From Lactuca virosa (taxonomy: Eukaryota; Streptophyta; Magnoliopsida; Asterales; Asteraceae), in the NCBI GenBank assembly GCA_928212115.1, contig CAKMRJ010001112.1, positions 407,140,627 to 407,204,626 on the forward strand: a DNA stretch of 64,000 nt, written 5' to 3'. Of this stretch, positions 36,001 through 48,077 are shown piece by piece. The notes below the pieces were generated by a model. That model made no database searches. It was not told the DNA's origin and worked only from the letters and a program-made list of their open reading frames with translations. Positions within the stretch are counted from its first letter, which is position 1; each line of letters starts with the position of its first letter. The translations under genes were made by a program, and so were the position numbers.

Positions 36001-36542
36001 TTTGTCGGCTAATTTTGACTTTATTTTTAATATTATTATTTTAAACAGACCGGGACGGGAATCCGTTAAAAATTCATAACTTCTTCATCCGACGTCCGTT
36101 TTCGTCTGTCTTTTTACCGTTGTGATACTTTTGACTAGACCTTCGATTCTCGTTTAAGTTGCATCGGCTAAATATCGATCAATTTATATTTCAAATTTTT
36201 AGCTGGCTACTGCTAAACCGAAACTTCGAAAAATCATAACTTCCTCATACGAAGTCGGATTTTCACGTTCTTTTTATGAAAGTTCTCGGTTTAACATATT
36301 CTACAACTTTTATTTAGATTGTTAAGGCTAAAAAGCCTTTTATCGAAAATTCACTTTTTACACTGAACAGTGTTTTGCCGGTTTTACCGCGGATTTTCGA
36401 ATTGTCATAACTTCTGCGTTATAACTCGGATTTCAGTGTTCTTTATGTTTTTGGAAACCTTGTTACAAACTCTAACACTTGGTTCATCCCAATTACGATT
36501 ATTGATCAATTTATTTTTGACCAAACTTTGACTGGTGTCAGA
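33030..36542. mobile_element. 3.5-kb solo LTR inserted in the unclassified element
   Basis: Starts TGTCGCACCCCC and ends GACTGGTGTCAGA. AATCT is present on both sides (33025-33029 and 36543-36547). The surrounding reading frame continues across when the insert and one AATCT are disregarded. The sequence opens with CGGCGGAAACGTTCGGGGGCG-type words common at gypsy LTR starts. It contains a tandem 70-base repeat (34378-34650), a GC-richer segment (about 35290-35860), and repeated 'CATAACTTC...GAC/TTTTCGTTC' words (about 35915-36440). No genes are attached. The 3' end deviates from TG...CA. Confidence 0.7.
34378..34650 (+). repeat. Tandem repeat, about 70-base unit, four copies
   Basis: Units share the core CGTGTTTGCTAACTCGGG then ACTCTGTATAGT then CTTTGCTAATGCAAACCCGG. 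The fourth copy is shorter and more diverged. All lie within the 3.5-kb LTR. A shorter duplicated palindromic word, CAATCATTCTGAAATAATGATTG-like, occurs twice just before (about 34188-34252). Confidence 0.85.
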
Positions 36543-36969
36543 AATCTTGACATAGAACTTTTCATAATTACGGATCTAGACAAATCAGATAACTGGAATG
36601 ATTTTTAAACAAGTAAAATGGCCAAAAAAACCGAATCAAAATCAATCGTTCAATTGAGCATAAAACTGATCAAACTAAACAGTAAAGTCAGTTAATAATC
36701 GTGCCTAATGATTACTTGCACAAAAAGTCGAGTCGTTTGCGACACCAAAATCTAAGGTTTTTAGCCTGACATGGCTAAAAACGAGTTACAAGAAGTAAAA
36801 ACAAGATCTAAATGTCTAATCTTACTAAACGAAAGTAAAACTTGAATCGTGTGCTTCAGATCTGCGTTTGGCACTTGAAAACCTCTCAAAATCGTCTGGA
36901 ATCACGAATTAGGTTATTGGATTCTTTTTGGAGGCATTTTATACGTCCAGCAAGGAAAACATACGTACA

Positions 36970-37226
36970 TGCGATCGCAGGTAGCCACATATGAGATCAC
37001 ATATTTTCATGAAAACGTATGTCAAGCCAGTTTAATGAAGTACATTGCTATTATGAAGCTTTTTGAGTAACATGCCATCGCATATACACAACCTGCGATC
37101 GCATTTTTTCCTTTTTTTCTTCCATCTGAATTATTGACACGAAAAATCCTCGAAGCTTCTCTACGACCAAACTTGTGATCCCTTGCGATCAAACCTACAA
37201 TCGCATGAACATCATATGCGATCGCA
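36970..37226. promoter_or_regulatory. GCGATCGC palindrome cluster in the outer Athila LTR
   Basis: ATGCGATCGCAGG (36969), CTGCGATCGCATT (37093), CTTGCGATCAAACC (about 37183), and ATATGCGATCGCATTT (37214), with degenerate copies between (ATGAGATCACAT, CAATCGCATG). Repeated in the tandem copy at about 39720-39976. The same words occur upstream of the ORF1-like gene of this element (55025-55380). Function inferred only. Confidence 0.45.
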
Positions 37227-38790
37227 TTTTATCATTTTGTCTCTTTTTTGGTTGCAATTCTTCCTTCCAAGCTATTCTTGACCATTCCTCAGCATCCTTC
37301 CTTAGTTTCGTCTCCAATTGAGCTCCAAAGCTTCCAATAACGAGTAACATCCTGGATTTCAGGTATTTTCAAATCCTTCCCTTGGTTTTTAATTATGTCA
37401 TTTTGGTCCTTGGATTTGGTTGGAGTTAGCCCTAAGAAGCCCTAGTGGCAAAATGGTAAATTTTGGAGTAGGAGGTGTACGCTGATCGTACATGTGAGTA
37501 CGCTAAGCGTACTAGGGCACGCCCTAGTATGCTGGGCGTACACATATGTACTTTGGCGTACTAGTGTCTGGGTGAAACCCTAAATTTTAGGGTTTGAGGA
37601 GTATTTAAACATCATTATGGACAATTTACCCTTGTCCTTTCAGCCTCCAAGTCCTTGAGTTGTTCTTGCAAAACCCTATCCCCCTTGAGTGAGAGTGAGA
37701 GCCCTAAAGTGTATTCTTGATGATTTAGAGACAACGAAAGTGCATCAAGAAGCTTGGAAACTTGAAGCAAGGTTTGGATCTGGGAGTTTTCCTTCTCCAT
37801 CATCTAAAGGTATAAAGTTCATACCTTTATGGTTTAATTGATAGATCTCTTGTTAGGTTCTTTTTATGCTTCTTCTTGGTCCAAAATGCTCCATCTTGAG
37901 CATGGCATGTTCTGGATGTTTTGAGTCGTCCTTTCAGACCCTTGGAGGTGTCCTTAATCATAAAAATGAGGTCCCAATGGCTAGAAGTGTCCCATGCATT
38001 TGGTAGAAGGGTCTTAATGGATTAAGACCTTGTATTAAGAACTTTTGGATGTGTAAAGTCATAAAGTTGGAGACTTTATGACTCTAGGGTGCATTTGGAC
38101 CATGGATCTGAAGTTTGGGCTTAAGTGCTTAAGACATTAAGCACAAAATAGGACTTTTAGATCTGCGAGGGTACGCCCCGCGTAAAGAGGAGTACGCCCC
38201 GCGTACTCGGTCAGCCACCCCGTTGTGGGTAAATGCGAGGCTCGGTGTACGCCCTGTGTACCGAAGGAGTACGCCCCGCGTACGCCTTTTGTTGGATTTC
38301 GGACTTTGGGCTTCGAGTTTTGGGCCACCTTTTGGGCTTGAATGCTTGGGCCCTTATTTGGTCTATCTGAATATGAGTGTTTTGGTCCAAGTGATTATAA
38401 TTTTAGGCTTTTGGATCAAGAATTGGTCCTGTGTGTTGGCCAAATTGTAGATAGGGTAAAGTAGCCATTTACCCTAAGTTTGTGTCATTAGTCAAGGATG
38501 GTAATTCAATTGTTAATTGGATGTTTATTGTTGTGATAATTCGGGATTGTAGTGGGCCAACAGCCGGAGGTTTTCTGTATGATTCGTCAGTGTGAGGTGA
38601 GTGTTCCTCACTGTACTCTTGGGTCGAAGGCACCAAGGACGGCCTCTTTTGGATGGTTATCCTGATTATTGCATGATTGAGTATTATAGTGATTTGTTAG
38701 ATATGTATCCTGGTAGATAGGATGATGTTATGCTTAGTGATATGTAAGATTTGTCTGTTTGTTATTGGATGGTTAACTGCATGATTATTT

Positions 38791-38793
<3 letters not shown>

Positions 38794-38866
<73 letters not shown>
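38794..38866. repeat. (TA)n microsatellite in the gypsy LTR (copy 1)
   Basis: About 73 bases of TA dinucleotide. The equivalent tract in the second copy of the tandem duplication is 41617-41658 and shorter. Confidence 0.95.
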
Positions 38867-38869
<3 letters not shown>

Positions 38870-41613
38870 GACACGGGTGTTTGGTTGTCAAACCAACAAA
38901 TAATGGGATAAAAATAATAACAATAAAATTCAAGTCACTGTTACTTCATACACTAGAGATAGTATAGAGTAAGCAGGGTCGGTCCACAGGAATACGGGAC
39001 TTCTTATTTAGCCATATTCTCACACATCATACAAACAAAAATTAAAATGGGGGTTGTGTTTGAACTCGAATTAAACTTCATAAATAAGCAAGATTGATAA
39101 CAAAAAGCAGTAAAAGAAGTACATTTCCGATTCTGATTCCTATACATGTATTATGTTGAAGGATGTAATATGATTATAACTCATGTTCAATCTAGGTTGG
39201 TAATTTAGATATTAATAAACTCTAATATCCAATTTGACAAAAGTATTTTCATATTAGAGTTAACCCTAGCACAAAATTAATCAAATACTTGTTACTTTTA
39301 CTGATTAATACAAATAATTACGGATCTAGACAAATCAGATAACTGGAATGATTTTTAAACAAGTAAAATGGCCAAAAAAACTGAATCAAAATCAATCGTT
39401 CAATTGAGCATAAAACTGATCAAACTAAACAGTAAAGTCAGTTAATAATCATGCCTAATGATTACTTGCACAAAAAGTCGAGTCGTTTGCGACACCAAAA
39501 TCTAAGGTTTTTAGCCTGACATGGCTAAAAACGAGTTACAAGAAGTAAAAACAAGATGTAAATGTCTAATCTTACTAAACGAAAGTAAAACTTGAATCGT
39601 GTTCTTCAGATCTGCGTTTGGCACTTGAAAACCTCTCAAAATCGTCTGGAATCACGAATTAGGTTATTGGATTCTTTTTGGAGGCATTTTATACGTCCAG
39701 CAAGGAAAACATACGTACATGCGATCGCAGGTAGCCACATATGAGATCACATATTTTCATGAAAACGTATGTCAAGCCAGTTTAATGAAGTACATTGCTA
39801 TTATGAAGCTTTTTGAGTAACATGCCATCGCATATACACAACCTGCGATCGCATTTTTTCCTTTTTTTCTTCCATCTGAATTATTGACACGAAAAATCCT
39901 CGAAGCTTCTCTACGACCAAACTTGTGATCCCTTGCGATCAAACCTACAATCGCATGAACATCATATGCGATCGCATTTTATCATTTTGTCTCTTTTTGG
40001 TTGCAATTCTTCCTTCCAAGCTATTCTTGACCATTCCTCAGCATCCTTCCTTAGTTTCGTCTCCAATTGAGCTCCAAAGCTTCCAATAACGAGTAACATC
40101 CTGGATTTCAGGTATTTTCAAATCCTTCCCTTGGTTTTTAATTATGTCATTTTGGTCCTTGGATTTGGTTGGAGTTAGCCCTAAGAAGCCCTAGTGGCAA
40201 AATGGTAAATTTTGGAGTAGGAGGTGTACGCTGATCGTACATGTGAGTACGCTAAGCGTACTAGGGCACGCCCTAGTATGCTGGGCGTACACATATGTAC
40301 TTTGGCGTACTAGTGTCTGGGTGAAACCCTAAATTTTAGGGTTTGAGGAGTATTTAAACATCATTATGGACAATTTACCCTTGTCCTTTCAGCCTCCAAG
40401 TCCTTGAGTTGTTCTTGCAAAACCCTATCCCCCTTGAGTGAGAGTGAGAGCCCTAAAGTGTATTCTTGATGATTTAGAGACAACGAAAGTGCATCAAGAA
40501 GCTTGGAAACTTGAAGCAAGGTTTGGATCTGGGAGTTTTCCTTCTCCATCATCTAAAGGTATAAAGTTCATACCTTTATGGTTTAATTGATAGATCTCTT
40601 GTTAGGTTCTTTTTATGCTTCTTCTTGGTCCAAAATGCTCCATCTTGAGCATGGCATGTTCTGGATGTTTTGAGTCGTCCTTTCAGACCCTTGGAGGTGT
40701 CCTTAATCATAAAAATGAGGTCCCAATGGCTAGAAGTGTCCCATGCATTTGGTAGAAGGGTCTTAATGGATTAAGACCTTGTATTAAGAACTTTTGGATG
40801 TGTAAAGTCATAAAGTTGGAGACTTTATGACTCTAGGGTGCATTTGGACCATGGATCTGAAGTTTGGGCTTAAGTGCTTAAGACATTAAGCACAAAATAG
40901 GACTTTTAGATCTGCGAGGGTACGCCCCGCGTAAAGAGGAGTACGCCCCGCGTACTCGGTCAGCCACCCCGTTGTGGGTAAATGCGAGGCTCGGTGTACG
41001 CCCTGTGTACCGAAGGAGTACGCCCCACGTACGCCTTCTGTTGGATTTCGGACTTTGGGCTTCGAGTTTTGGGCCACCTTTTGGGCTTGAATGCTTGGGC
41101 CCTTATTTGGTCTATCTGAATATGAGTGTTTTGGTCCAAGTGAAGAGTTGGACCTTATGATGAGGCCCGATAAGAAGTTTGGGTCCAATTTGGAAAATTG
41201 GGCCAATGATAGGCCTTGTATAATTTTAGGCTTTTGGATCAAGAATTGGTCCTGTGTGTTGGCCAAATTGTAGATAGGGTAAAGTAGCCATTTACCCTAA
41301 GTTTGTGTCATTAGTCAAGGATGGTAATTCAATTGTTAATTGGATGTTTATTGTTGTGATAATTCGGGATTGTAGTGGGCCAACAGCCGGAGGTTTTCTG
41401 TATGATTCGTCAGTGTGAGGTGAGTGTTCCTCACTGTACTCTTGGGTCGAAGGCACCAAGGACGGCCTCTTTTGGATGGTTATCCTGATTATTGCATGAT
41501 TGAGTATTATAGTGATTTGTTAGATATGTATCCTGGTAGATAGGATGATGTTATGCTTAGTGATATGTAAGATTTGTCTGTTTGTTATTGGATGGTTAAC
41601 TGCATGATTATTT

Positions 41614-41660
<47 letters not shown>

Positions 41661-41668
41661 GACACGGG

Positions 41669-44272
41669 TGTTTGGTTGTCAAACCAACAAATAATGGGAT
41701 AAAAATAATAACAATAAAATTCAAGTCACTGTTACTTCATACACTAGAGATAGTATAGAGTAAGCAGGGTCGGTCCACAGGAATACGGGACTTCTTATTT
41801 AGCCATATTCTCACACATCATACAAACAAAAATTAAAATGGGGGTTGTGTTTGAACTCGAATTAAACTTCATAAATAAGCAAGATTGATAACAAAAAGCA
41901 GTAAAAGAAGTACATTTCCGATTCTGATTCCTATACATGTATTATGTTGAAGGATGTAATATGATTATAACTCATGTTCAATCTAGGTTGGTAATTTAGA
42001 TATTAATAAACTCTAATATCCAAGTTGACAAAAGTATTTTATTCAAAACAAGTTCTTCAAATAAAACTTCATTTAATTGATTCAATCCAAACAAGCTCTT
42101 GGATCAAATCATTAAATGACATTAAGTTCTTGTAACAATTACCAACAATGTTCAACATTCCTCATAAGCTTGGGATATGAACATTTAATCTTTGATTACA
42201 CTGATTTTGATCTAATTACAACCAATCAAGTGCATGTTACTAACATCAAATCATAAAACATATACGAATTTCACAATTTGATTAACTAGATTGATAAGAA
42301 CCCTAATTCATTGATCAAGTGAAAAGAGAACCAATCAAACATGTAATTAAGTCGAAATCAAAGATTACTAGATAATAAACATAAAGTCAAGTGCAAATTA
42401 CAACTTAACAACAAACACTTAGGAATCCAGAATCAGAAATGATTGAGAAATTAGCCACACATGTCTAAGTTAACTACAAATCTAACAAGTATGATCTTCA
42501 AATCAACATACAAAAAGCAAATTAAAGTGTTTCCAAAGTGTTAGATGATGATATGATACACCAAAATCGCCCCCCTACAGTTCCAAGTCGAAGTTCTGTT
42601 TTAAATATGCCAGAAGAACATCCTAAATAGGAAGTTAAGAATTTGAATTTCAATCAGATCACGTTATCATATAAAAAAAAGAATTAGTTTATGTTTGTTT
42701 TTCATTTCTTTTGTAATATTTAAGTTGAGTCTTTGTACATATCCATGCTGCTTTCTATTAAAAAAAAAAAAAAAAAACCAAACCAAGCCTTTCCAGATTT
42801 TTCATGATGATATTTTATAGGAAATTCGTTTGTGTTTGATTTTGTTGGCTTGTTTAGCATTAGAAGTTTATTTTGAAGCCAATAATTATGATTATATGGT
42901 TCTATTTTGTATATTTGTTGTTGTTGTATATTTCTTTTGCGCTCCTGATATGGTTATGGATTTATCTTCTATTGTGGATTACCGAGAGTTGACACGGATT
43001 TTGGAAGAAGATATGAAGATTGTGCAACCACAAGCTATTGAAGAGCATGGGGAGAAAACTAAGAAGAATGGGATATGCCTTACCGACGGCGAGTGCCCTC
43101 CACCTTAAATAACGAGTGTAGATTCTTTGATAGGAGTGAGTTCACACATCTTGTGAAATGAGTGCATACACGAGTTGAGTGCTTCAGTGAGCACGCCCTA
43201 TAGATTGAGATGCACCTACCTTGATAGTAAAATTTACTAGGAGATGCCTTATACTATGGTTCTATGCAATTAATCCAAGTGGTTGGCAAATCTTTGTGTT
43301 CCAAGTCTTCTACTGTCCCGATTTGGAATGCAGTACATTCGTATTTGTTTGGGGTATAGGTTGACAACTCTTTAATCATGATTATGTTGTCGGGATAAAT
43401 AACTTGAGGCATTCTTTCTTTTTATTTCTATGTTTGCATTTCTTCATTTACATTTGCATTCATCTCTTCCAAGGTTAATTTTTATTTTGTTTTCTTGAGG
43501 ACAAGAAAAGGTTCAAGCTTGGGGAGATTTGTTAGGTGCATAAATTGCACCTTTTCATAAGCTAATTTCATGTTTATTTATAGCATTGCATTGCATTTTT
43601 AGTATAATATTCATTCATTTTTCATTAAAGGACATTATCGAGGATCTATCGATATTTCACCATTTTTTGTGGATGTTTCAGGGTGATTTGAAGATTGGAG
43701 CATGCTTAGGATGGTCAAGGGAAGGTCTCGGTGAAATTTCGGAACTTTCGGAGCTAAATTGAAGAAATGAAGAAAATTGGAGATTGACTATCTTACAGAG
43801 TCATTACACGGCCCGCGCTTTGGCAAGGCATACGTTACGCGGCCGTGTTTTGGAAGCTTTTCAACACATCAGAGTCGTTACACGGCCCGTGTAACACATG
43901 CCTTGCCATTACACGGCCGTGTAATGACTCTGATGTGTTGAAAAGCTTCCAAAACACGGCCGCGTAACGTATGCCTTGCCAAAGCGCGGGCCGTGTAATG
44001 ACTCTGTAAGATAGTCAATCTCCAATTTTCTTCATTTCTTCAATTTAGCTCCGAAAGTTCCGAAATTTCACCGAGAGCTTCCCTTAACCATCCTAAGCAT
44101 GCTCCAATCTTCAAATCACCCTGAAACATCCACAAAAAATGGTGAAATATCGATAGATCCTCGATAATGTCCTTTAATGCAAAATAATTGAATATTATAC
44201 TAAAAATGCAATGCAATGCTATAAATAAACATGAAATTAGCTTATGAAAAGGTGCAATTTATGCACCTAACA
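41669..44272 (-). repeat. 3' LTR of the inner Athila, interrupted by an inverted segment
   Basis: On the minus strand the LTR begins TGTTAGGTGC at 44272, after the purine tract GCTTGGGGAGATT (44273-44285), and ends GACAACCAAACA at 41669. Bases 42667 to about 43875 are foreign to it, being an inverted copy of the element's own 3' region. Without them the LTR is about 1.4 kb and colinear with 50594-49851. Confidence 0.85.
42830..43108 (+). CDS. Inverted duplicate of the 92-codon ORF
   Basis: Mirror copy in the left arm of the palindrome. It differs from the 44694-44972 copy at only a few residues (M/I at about 41, S/P at about 47, E/K at about 71 and G/A near the end) and stays open. Because the palindrome looks recent, an intact frame here is weak evidence for selection. 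Confidence 0.3.
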   Translation: MCLILLACLALEVYFEANNYDYMVLFCIFVVVVYFFCAPDMVMDLSSIVDYRELTRILEEDMKIVQPQAIEEHGEKTKKNGICLTDGECPPP

Positions 44273-44693
44273 AATCTCCCCAAGCTTGAACCTTTTCTTG
44301 TCCTCAAGAAAACAAAATAAAAATTAACCTTGGAAGAGATGAATGGAAATGCAAATGAAGAAATGCAAACATAGAAATAAAAAGAAAGAATGCCTCAAGT
44401 TATTTATCCCGACAACATAATCATGTTTAAAGAGTTGTCAACCTATACCCCAAACAAATACGAATGTACTGCATTCCAAATCGGGACAGTAGAAGACTTG
44501 GAACACAAAGATTTGCCAACCACTTGGATTAATTGCATAGAACCATAGTATAAGGCATCTCCTAGTAACTTTTACTATCAAGGTAGGTGCATCTCAATCT
44601 ATAGGGCGTGCTCACTGAAGCACTCAACTCGTGTATGCACTCATTTCACAAGATGTGTGAACTCACTCCTATCAAAGAATCTACACTCGTTAT

Positions 44694-44972
44694 TTAAGGT
44701 GGAGGGCACTCGGCGTCGGTAAGGCATATCCCATTCTTCTTAGTTTTCTCCCCATGCTCTTTAATAGCTTGTGGTTGCACAATCTTCATATCTTCTTCCA
44801 AAATCCGTGTCAACTCTCGGTAATCCACAATAGGAGATAAATCCATAACGATATCAGGAGCGCAAAAGAAATATACAACAACAACAAATATACAAAATAG
44901 AACCATATAATCATAATTATTGGCTTCAAAATAAACTTCTAATGCTAAACAAGCCAACAAAATCAAACACAA
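44694..44972 (-). CDS. 92-codon membrane-protein-like ORF in the Athila 3' region
   Basis: Lies between the ATHILA-ORF1-like gene and the 3' LTR of the inner Athila, in element orientation. The protein starts MCLILLACLALEV, has a second hydrophobic run MVLFCIFVVVVYFFCAPD (about residues 23-40), then a charged half (DYRELTRILEEDMKIV) and ends ECPPP. This suggests a signal or two membrane segments plus a soluble tail. I recognise no family. A near-identical copy lies in the other palindrome arm (42830-43108, plus). It could be a chance ORF in a 3' non-coding region. Confidence 0.35.
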   Translation of the reverse strand: MCLILLACLALEVYFEANNYDYMVLFCIFVVVVYFFCAPDIVMDLSPIVDYRELTRILEEDMKIVQPQAIKEHGEKTKKNGICLTDAECPPP

Positions 44973-46112
44973 ACAAATTTCCTATAAAATATCATCATGA
45001 AAAATCTGGAAAGGCTTGGTTCGGTTTTTTTTTTTTTTTTTTTTTTACTAGAAAGCAGCATGGATATGTACAAAGACTCAACTTAAATATTACAAATGAA
45101 ATGAAAAACAAACATAAACTAATTTTTTTTTCTTTTTGATAACTTGATAAATTGACTTTTGAAGAACTCTTTATAAATGACAAATACTTGTTGAGATTTG
45201 ACTTTGAAATTCGTCATTTTGATGATCTCGCGGTTTTTGACTTTGGAAAACAAATTGGTTTAAAATAACGATAAACTTCTAATATTTACAACTAGAAAAC
45301 TAGAATGAAAATAATAAACAACTTTAACAACTATTCTTTGGACACATTGATTTGACTTTAAAATGCAAAAAGACTAATGTCGAAAAAGCTGCATAAATCC
45401 TATTATTATTATTATTATTATTTTTGTTTTTTTTTCGAAACAATCTTTTTGAACCAAGCGAAGATCATGTATAATCCAACAAAAAGTCAATTTGTCTAAA
45501 CTAAATATTACAAAACAAAATAAAACAAGCATATATACAAACGATTAACAAAATAAACTAAAAACAAAACTAGACAACCAAATGAACTTTTGTGCCTCCT
45601 TATGCCTTACCGATTCACACAATAACGTACTCACGGGTATTTTAAAAAAAACGCCCTATATTTGATTATCACCTGCTGTGACCCGAATTATTTAAGAGGA
45701 GCTGCTTGTCATAATATACCTCAATGCACCGCCACTAAGTGAATAGCAAATAAGTGTGTTCTCAATAGTTCTAAAGTTTCACAAATTAGTGACACCACAT
45801 GTATAAGGGGTATAAGTAGACAAAACTTTGAACTTGACTATGTATTGCGACAAAAAGTTAAAGGCATTCTAAAGATGAGAAGAAAGAGGAGAGAAAAATT
45901 CATGAAATGATCCTAAAAACCTAAATGAAAAAGAAAAAATATTTTTGTATTTTTATTTTTATTTTTTATTTTATATATTTTTTATTTTTTTATTTTTTTT
46001 ACTTTTTTTTAATCATGCAATGAATGAATATGCTATTTTTTTATATGATACACCCTTCCCCAAGCTTAAAAATATGCATCGTCCTCGATGCTTGGGAAGA
46101 TAGCGGGACAAA

Positions 46113-47547
46113 TTATTGAGGAGGATCTTGAGGTGGGAATGGAGGAGGATATTGATGTGGAAATTGTGGATTGTATGGTGGGGGGTAATGTGGATATTGA
46201 GGGTAATAAGGTGGTCGTGTAGGTTGACCACCTAAACAAAGTACCCTATGCATGTCGGTCACAAGGGAATCCACATGTTGGTTGCGGGCTTGTTGATTGT
46301 CTCTAAAGGTATAAAACTCTTCCCTAAACTCCACCATCTCAGTATTTATCTCACAAACACTATGATAAAGTTCAGAATAGTCACGATGCAAAAGCCGATT
46401 GTCTTCATGCAACCTACGAAATTCTTGCATATACATGTCATGATGGGGATGCATGACAAGTTCTTGCTGCACTGGAGCAGCAGCATCAGGAATGGGCTCA
46501 TCCTCATCAGAATCAGGATCAGGCTCAGGCATCGGAACACCTAAATTGGACCTAAGGCGCCACACAGTGTTGTGGATGGGATTGGACAATCAAAGAAGCT
46601 GAGAATTATGATGATCGATGCTAAGGTAATCACGACTATCAACAGCCCAATAAATGGCTTTTGTTTCATAACTGGTATGGAACAAATGCATGTTTTGAAA
46701 GATGTTTGTCGTGAGGCGAGTTTCTCCTTCAATAACATCGAGACCGAGTGGAAAGCGAATGGCAAGAGCTGGGTGTTTGAGGATAATTGTGATTATACCC
46801 CCACAAAGTAATTTACCACTGGTGCTGCGGGATATTTTCAACAATTTGAAAATGATCCATAATCCAAAATCAGGAAGTTGATTTGGGTTATGAATCATAC
46901 ACCACATAAGCTCTAATTCTTTTTGGCCAGCCTTACTTATCTCATTTTGTGGAAATACAATAGAAGCAAGGATACGATGAGTGGCCTTAAGAACAGGATG
47001 AATGATACTTAATGCTTTGGCAGCACTTGGAAAGTATGTCAATCCTGAAATTCTCTCCCAAAAAGCTTTAGCATCCTCTTGAAATGGAAAATTCAATATG
47101 TGAAATGGACCGTAAGTGTTAACAATTGGAGCACCAATGAGTTCACATAATTGATTTTTATGCAACTGATAATTACGGCTAAAAGCACGGAATGAGAGAC
47201 TCGGTTCTTTGATTGAAAGAAACAGATGACAGAAATTCAAGAGTTGGTTGGACATATCCAACATCATGCAATGACAACAAACCTTCCCATCCAATATTTC
47301 TGAACAAAACACGAACTTGGTCATGAATATGGAGGGATTCAAGAGTGGGCATGTCCGCGAACTTCTGTGCTGCACGCCTACGACCAAGAAAGTTGTGATA
47401 CCTAGCTTCTTGTTGAGAGTCTAAGAATGTCAATGCACCCGAATTTTGGCGTGGAGGGTTTGGGTGACGTTGACTATCACTAGAGTCAACGACTCTAGAA
47501 CGCTTGGAATTACCCTTTTTACCACTCCCACGAGATGATGAAGCCAT
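46113..47547 (-). pseudogene. ATHILA ORF-1-like gene of the inner Athila (env-like position)
   Basis: Third gene of Athila-type elements, downstream of pol; function unknown, sometimes called env-like by position. It starts at ATG 47545-47547 (MASSSRGSGKKGNSKRSR, a basic tail). The core has LEFLSSVSF, SFRAFSRNYQLH, AFWERISGLTYFPSAAKA, HPVLKATHRILASIVFP, LELMWCMIHN and GKLLCGGIITIILKH, matching the ATHILA ORF-1 family pattern. The C-terminus is acidic (PEPDPDSDEDEPIPD), then a coiled-coil-like part and a Pro/Tyr/Gln-rich end (PPYYPQYPHYPPPYNP). Two lesions only: a one-base frameshift near 47190 and a TGA at 46590-46592, both otherwise colinear. Nearly intact at about 475 codons. Confidence 0.8.
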
Positions 47548-48077
47548 GAGAAAAACAAATTAAGCACAAAAATTTGACTCTTAAGCACAATGCACAACCA
47601 CTTAATATGACCAACACACAATCAACACTCAATATGACAGATTAAGCACAAAAATTAAAGTTTTTTTTTTGACTAATAATGCAAAGTCAAAGAATTGGAA
47701 AGAGAATACCCGATTTAGAGCTTGAAACACGAAATTGATGCTTGAAATCACTTGTAATCTCTTCCACAATGCTTCCCCAAGCTTATCCTACAAACAATTT
47801 GAAGAAATTAAAACAAAATTTTTGGACCCCAATTTCTAGGGTTCTTCCAAAAATCCGAAAATCACCATGAAAATGGTGTTTTGAAGCTTCTTGAGTGTAA
47901 GGGAGAAGAAAGGGGAATGAAAAATCATACCTTGCATGCTTAATTCCATGTAAGATCGAAGCTTGAGGTGTATGTGTGTGTTTTCGGTGTAAGGGGACGA
48001 GAAGAAGAGAGGGTCGCGACTGGATGAAGAAAGAAAGAAAGAAGCTACGTTTTTTTTTATTTTAATGTACAGGCCTC

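Larger units (their letters stand above)
31727..36563 (-). mobile_element. Unclassified LTR retroelement, minus strand, truncated and interrupted
   Basis: A putative 3' LTR (31727-32305) begins on the minus strand with TATTAGCACACG (probable TG to TA change) and ends GTTTTCAAACA. Directly upstream on that strand is a purine tract, ATGGGGAGAT (32306-32315), which in turn follows an ORF stop. The internal sequence continues to 33029, is split by a 3.5-kb solo LTR, and resumes for about 20 bases (36543-36563) before running into Athila sequence. No reverse transcriptase or integrase is visible, so the superfamily is unknown. Confidence 0.5.
36564..42040. repeat. Recent tandem duplication of a composite 2.7-kb segment
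   Basis: 36564-39249 and 39314-42040 are near identical (offset 2750), separated by 64 unrelated bases. Each copy contains, in order, part of the outer Athila LTR, the left 1.5 kb of the gypsy LTR with a (TA)n tract, and the first about 370 bases of the inner Athila LTR. Differences are few point changes, the (TA)n length (about 73 against 42 bases), and about 75 bases (41144-41218) missing from copy 1 around 38394. The duplication is therefore younger than both nested insertions. Confidence 0.92.
42663..45143. repeat. Large palindrome (inverted repeat, arms about 1.2 kb)
   Basis: The left arm 42663-43876 is the reverse complement of the right arm 43926-45143, with about 98% identity by eye, around a 49-base spacer (43877-43925). 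The spacer itself contains the short palindromes GTTACACGGCCCGTGTAAC and ATTACACGGCCGTGTAAT. The arms hold the 3' internal region, purine tract and start of the 3' LTR of the inner Athila. Junctions show microhomology: GTTA at the outer end and TTACACGGC at the inner end. Confidence 0.93.

Noticed and set aside
37615..41273. Paired open frames in both copies of the tandem duplication (for example 37615-37803 and 40364-40552)
   Set aside because: They lie in the gypsy LTR leader; identity between copies reflects recent duplication, not selection.
43802..44000. Possible CRISPR-like or satellite array of ACACGG repeats
   Set aside because: Spacing is irregular and the words are palindromic LTR sequence; CRISPR arrays do not occur in plant nuclear genomes.
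46248..46811. Plus-strand open frames opposite the ATHILA-ORF1-like gene
   Set aside because: Antisense shadows of the minus-strand coding region.
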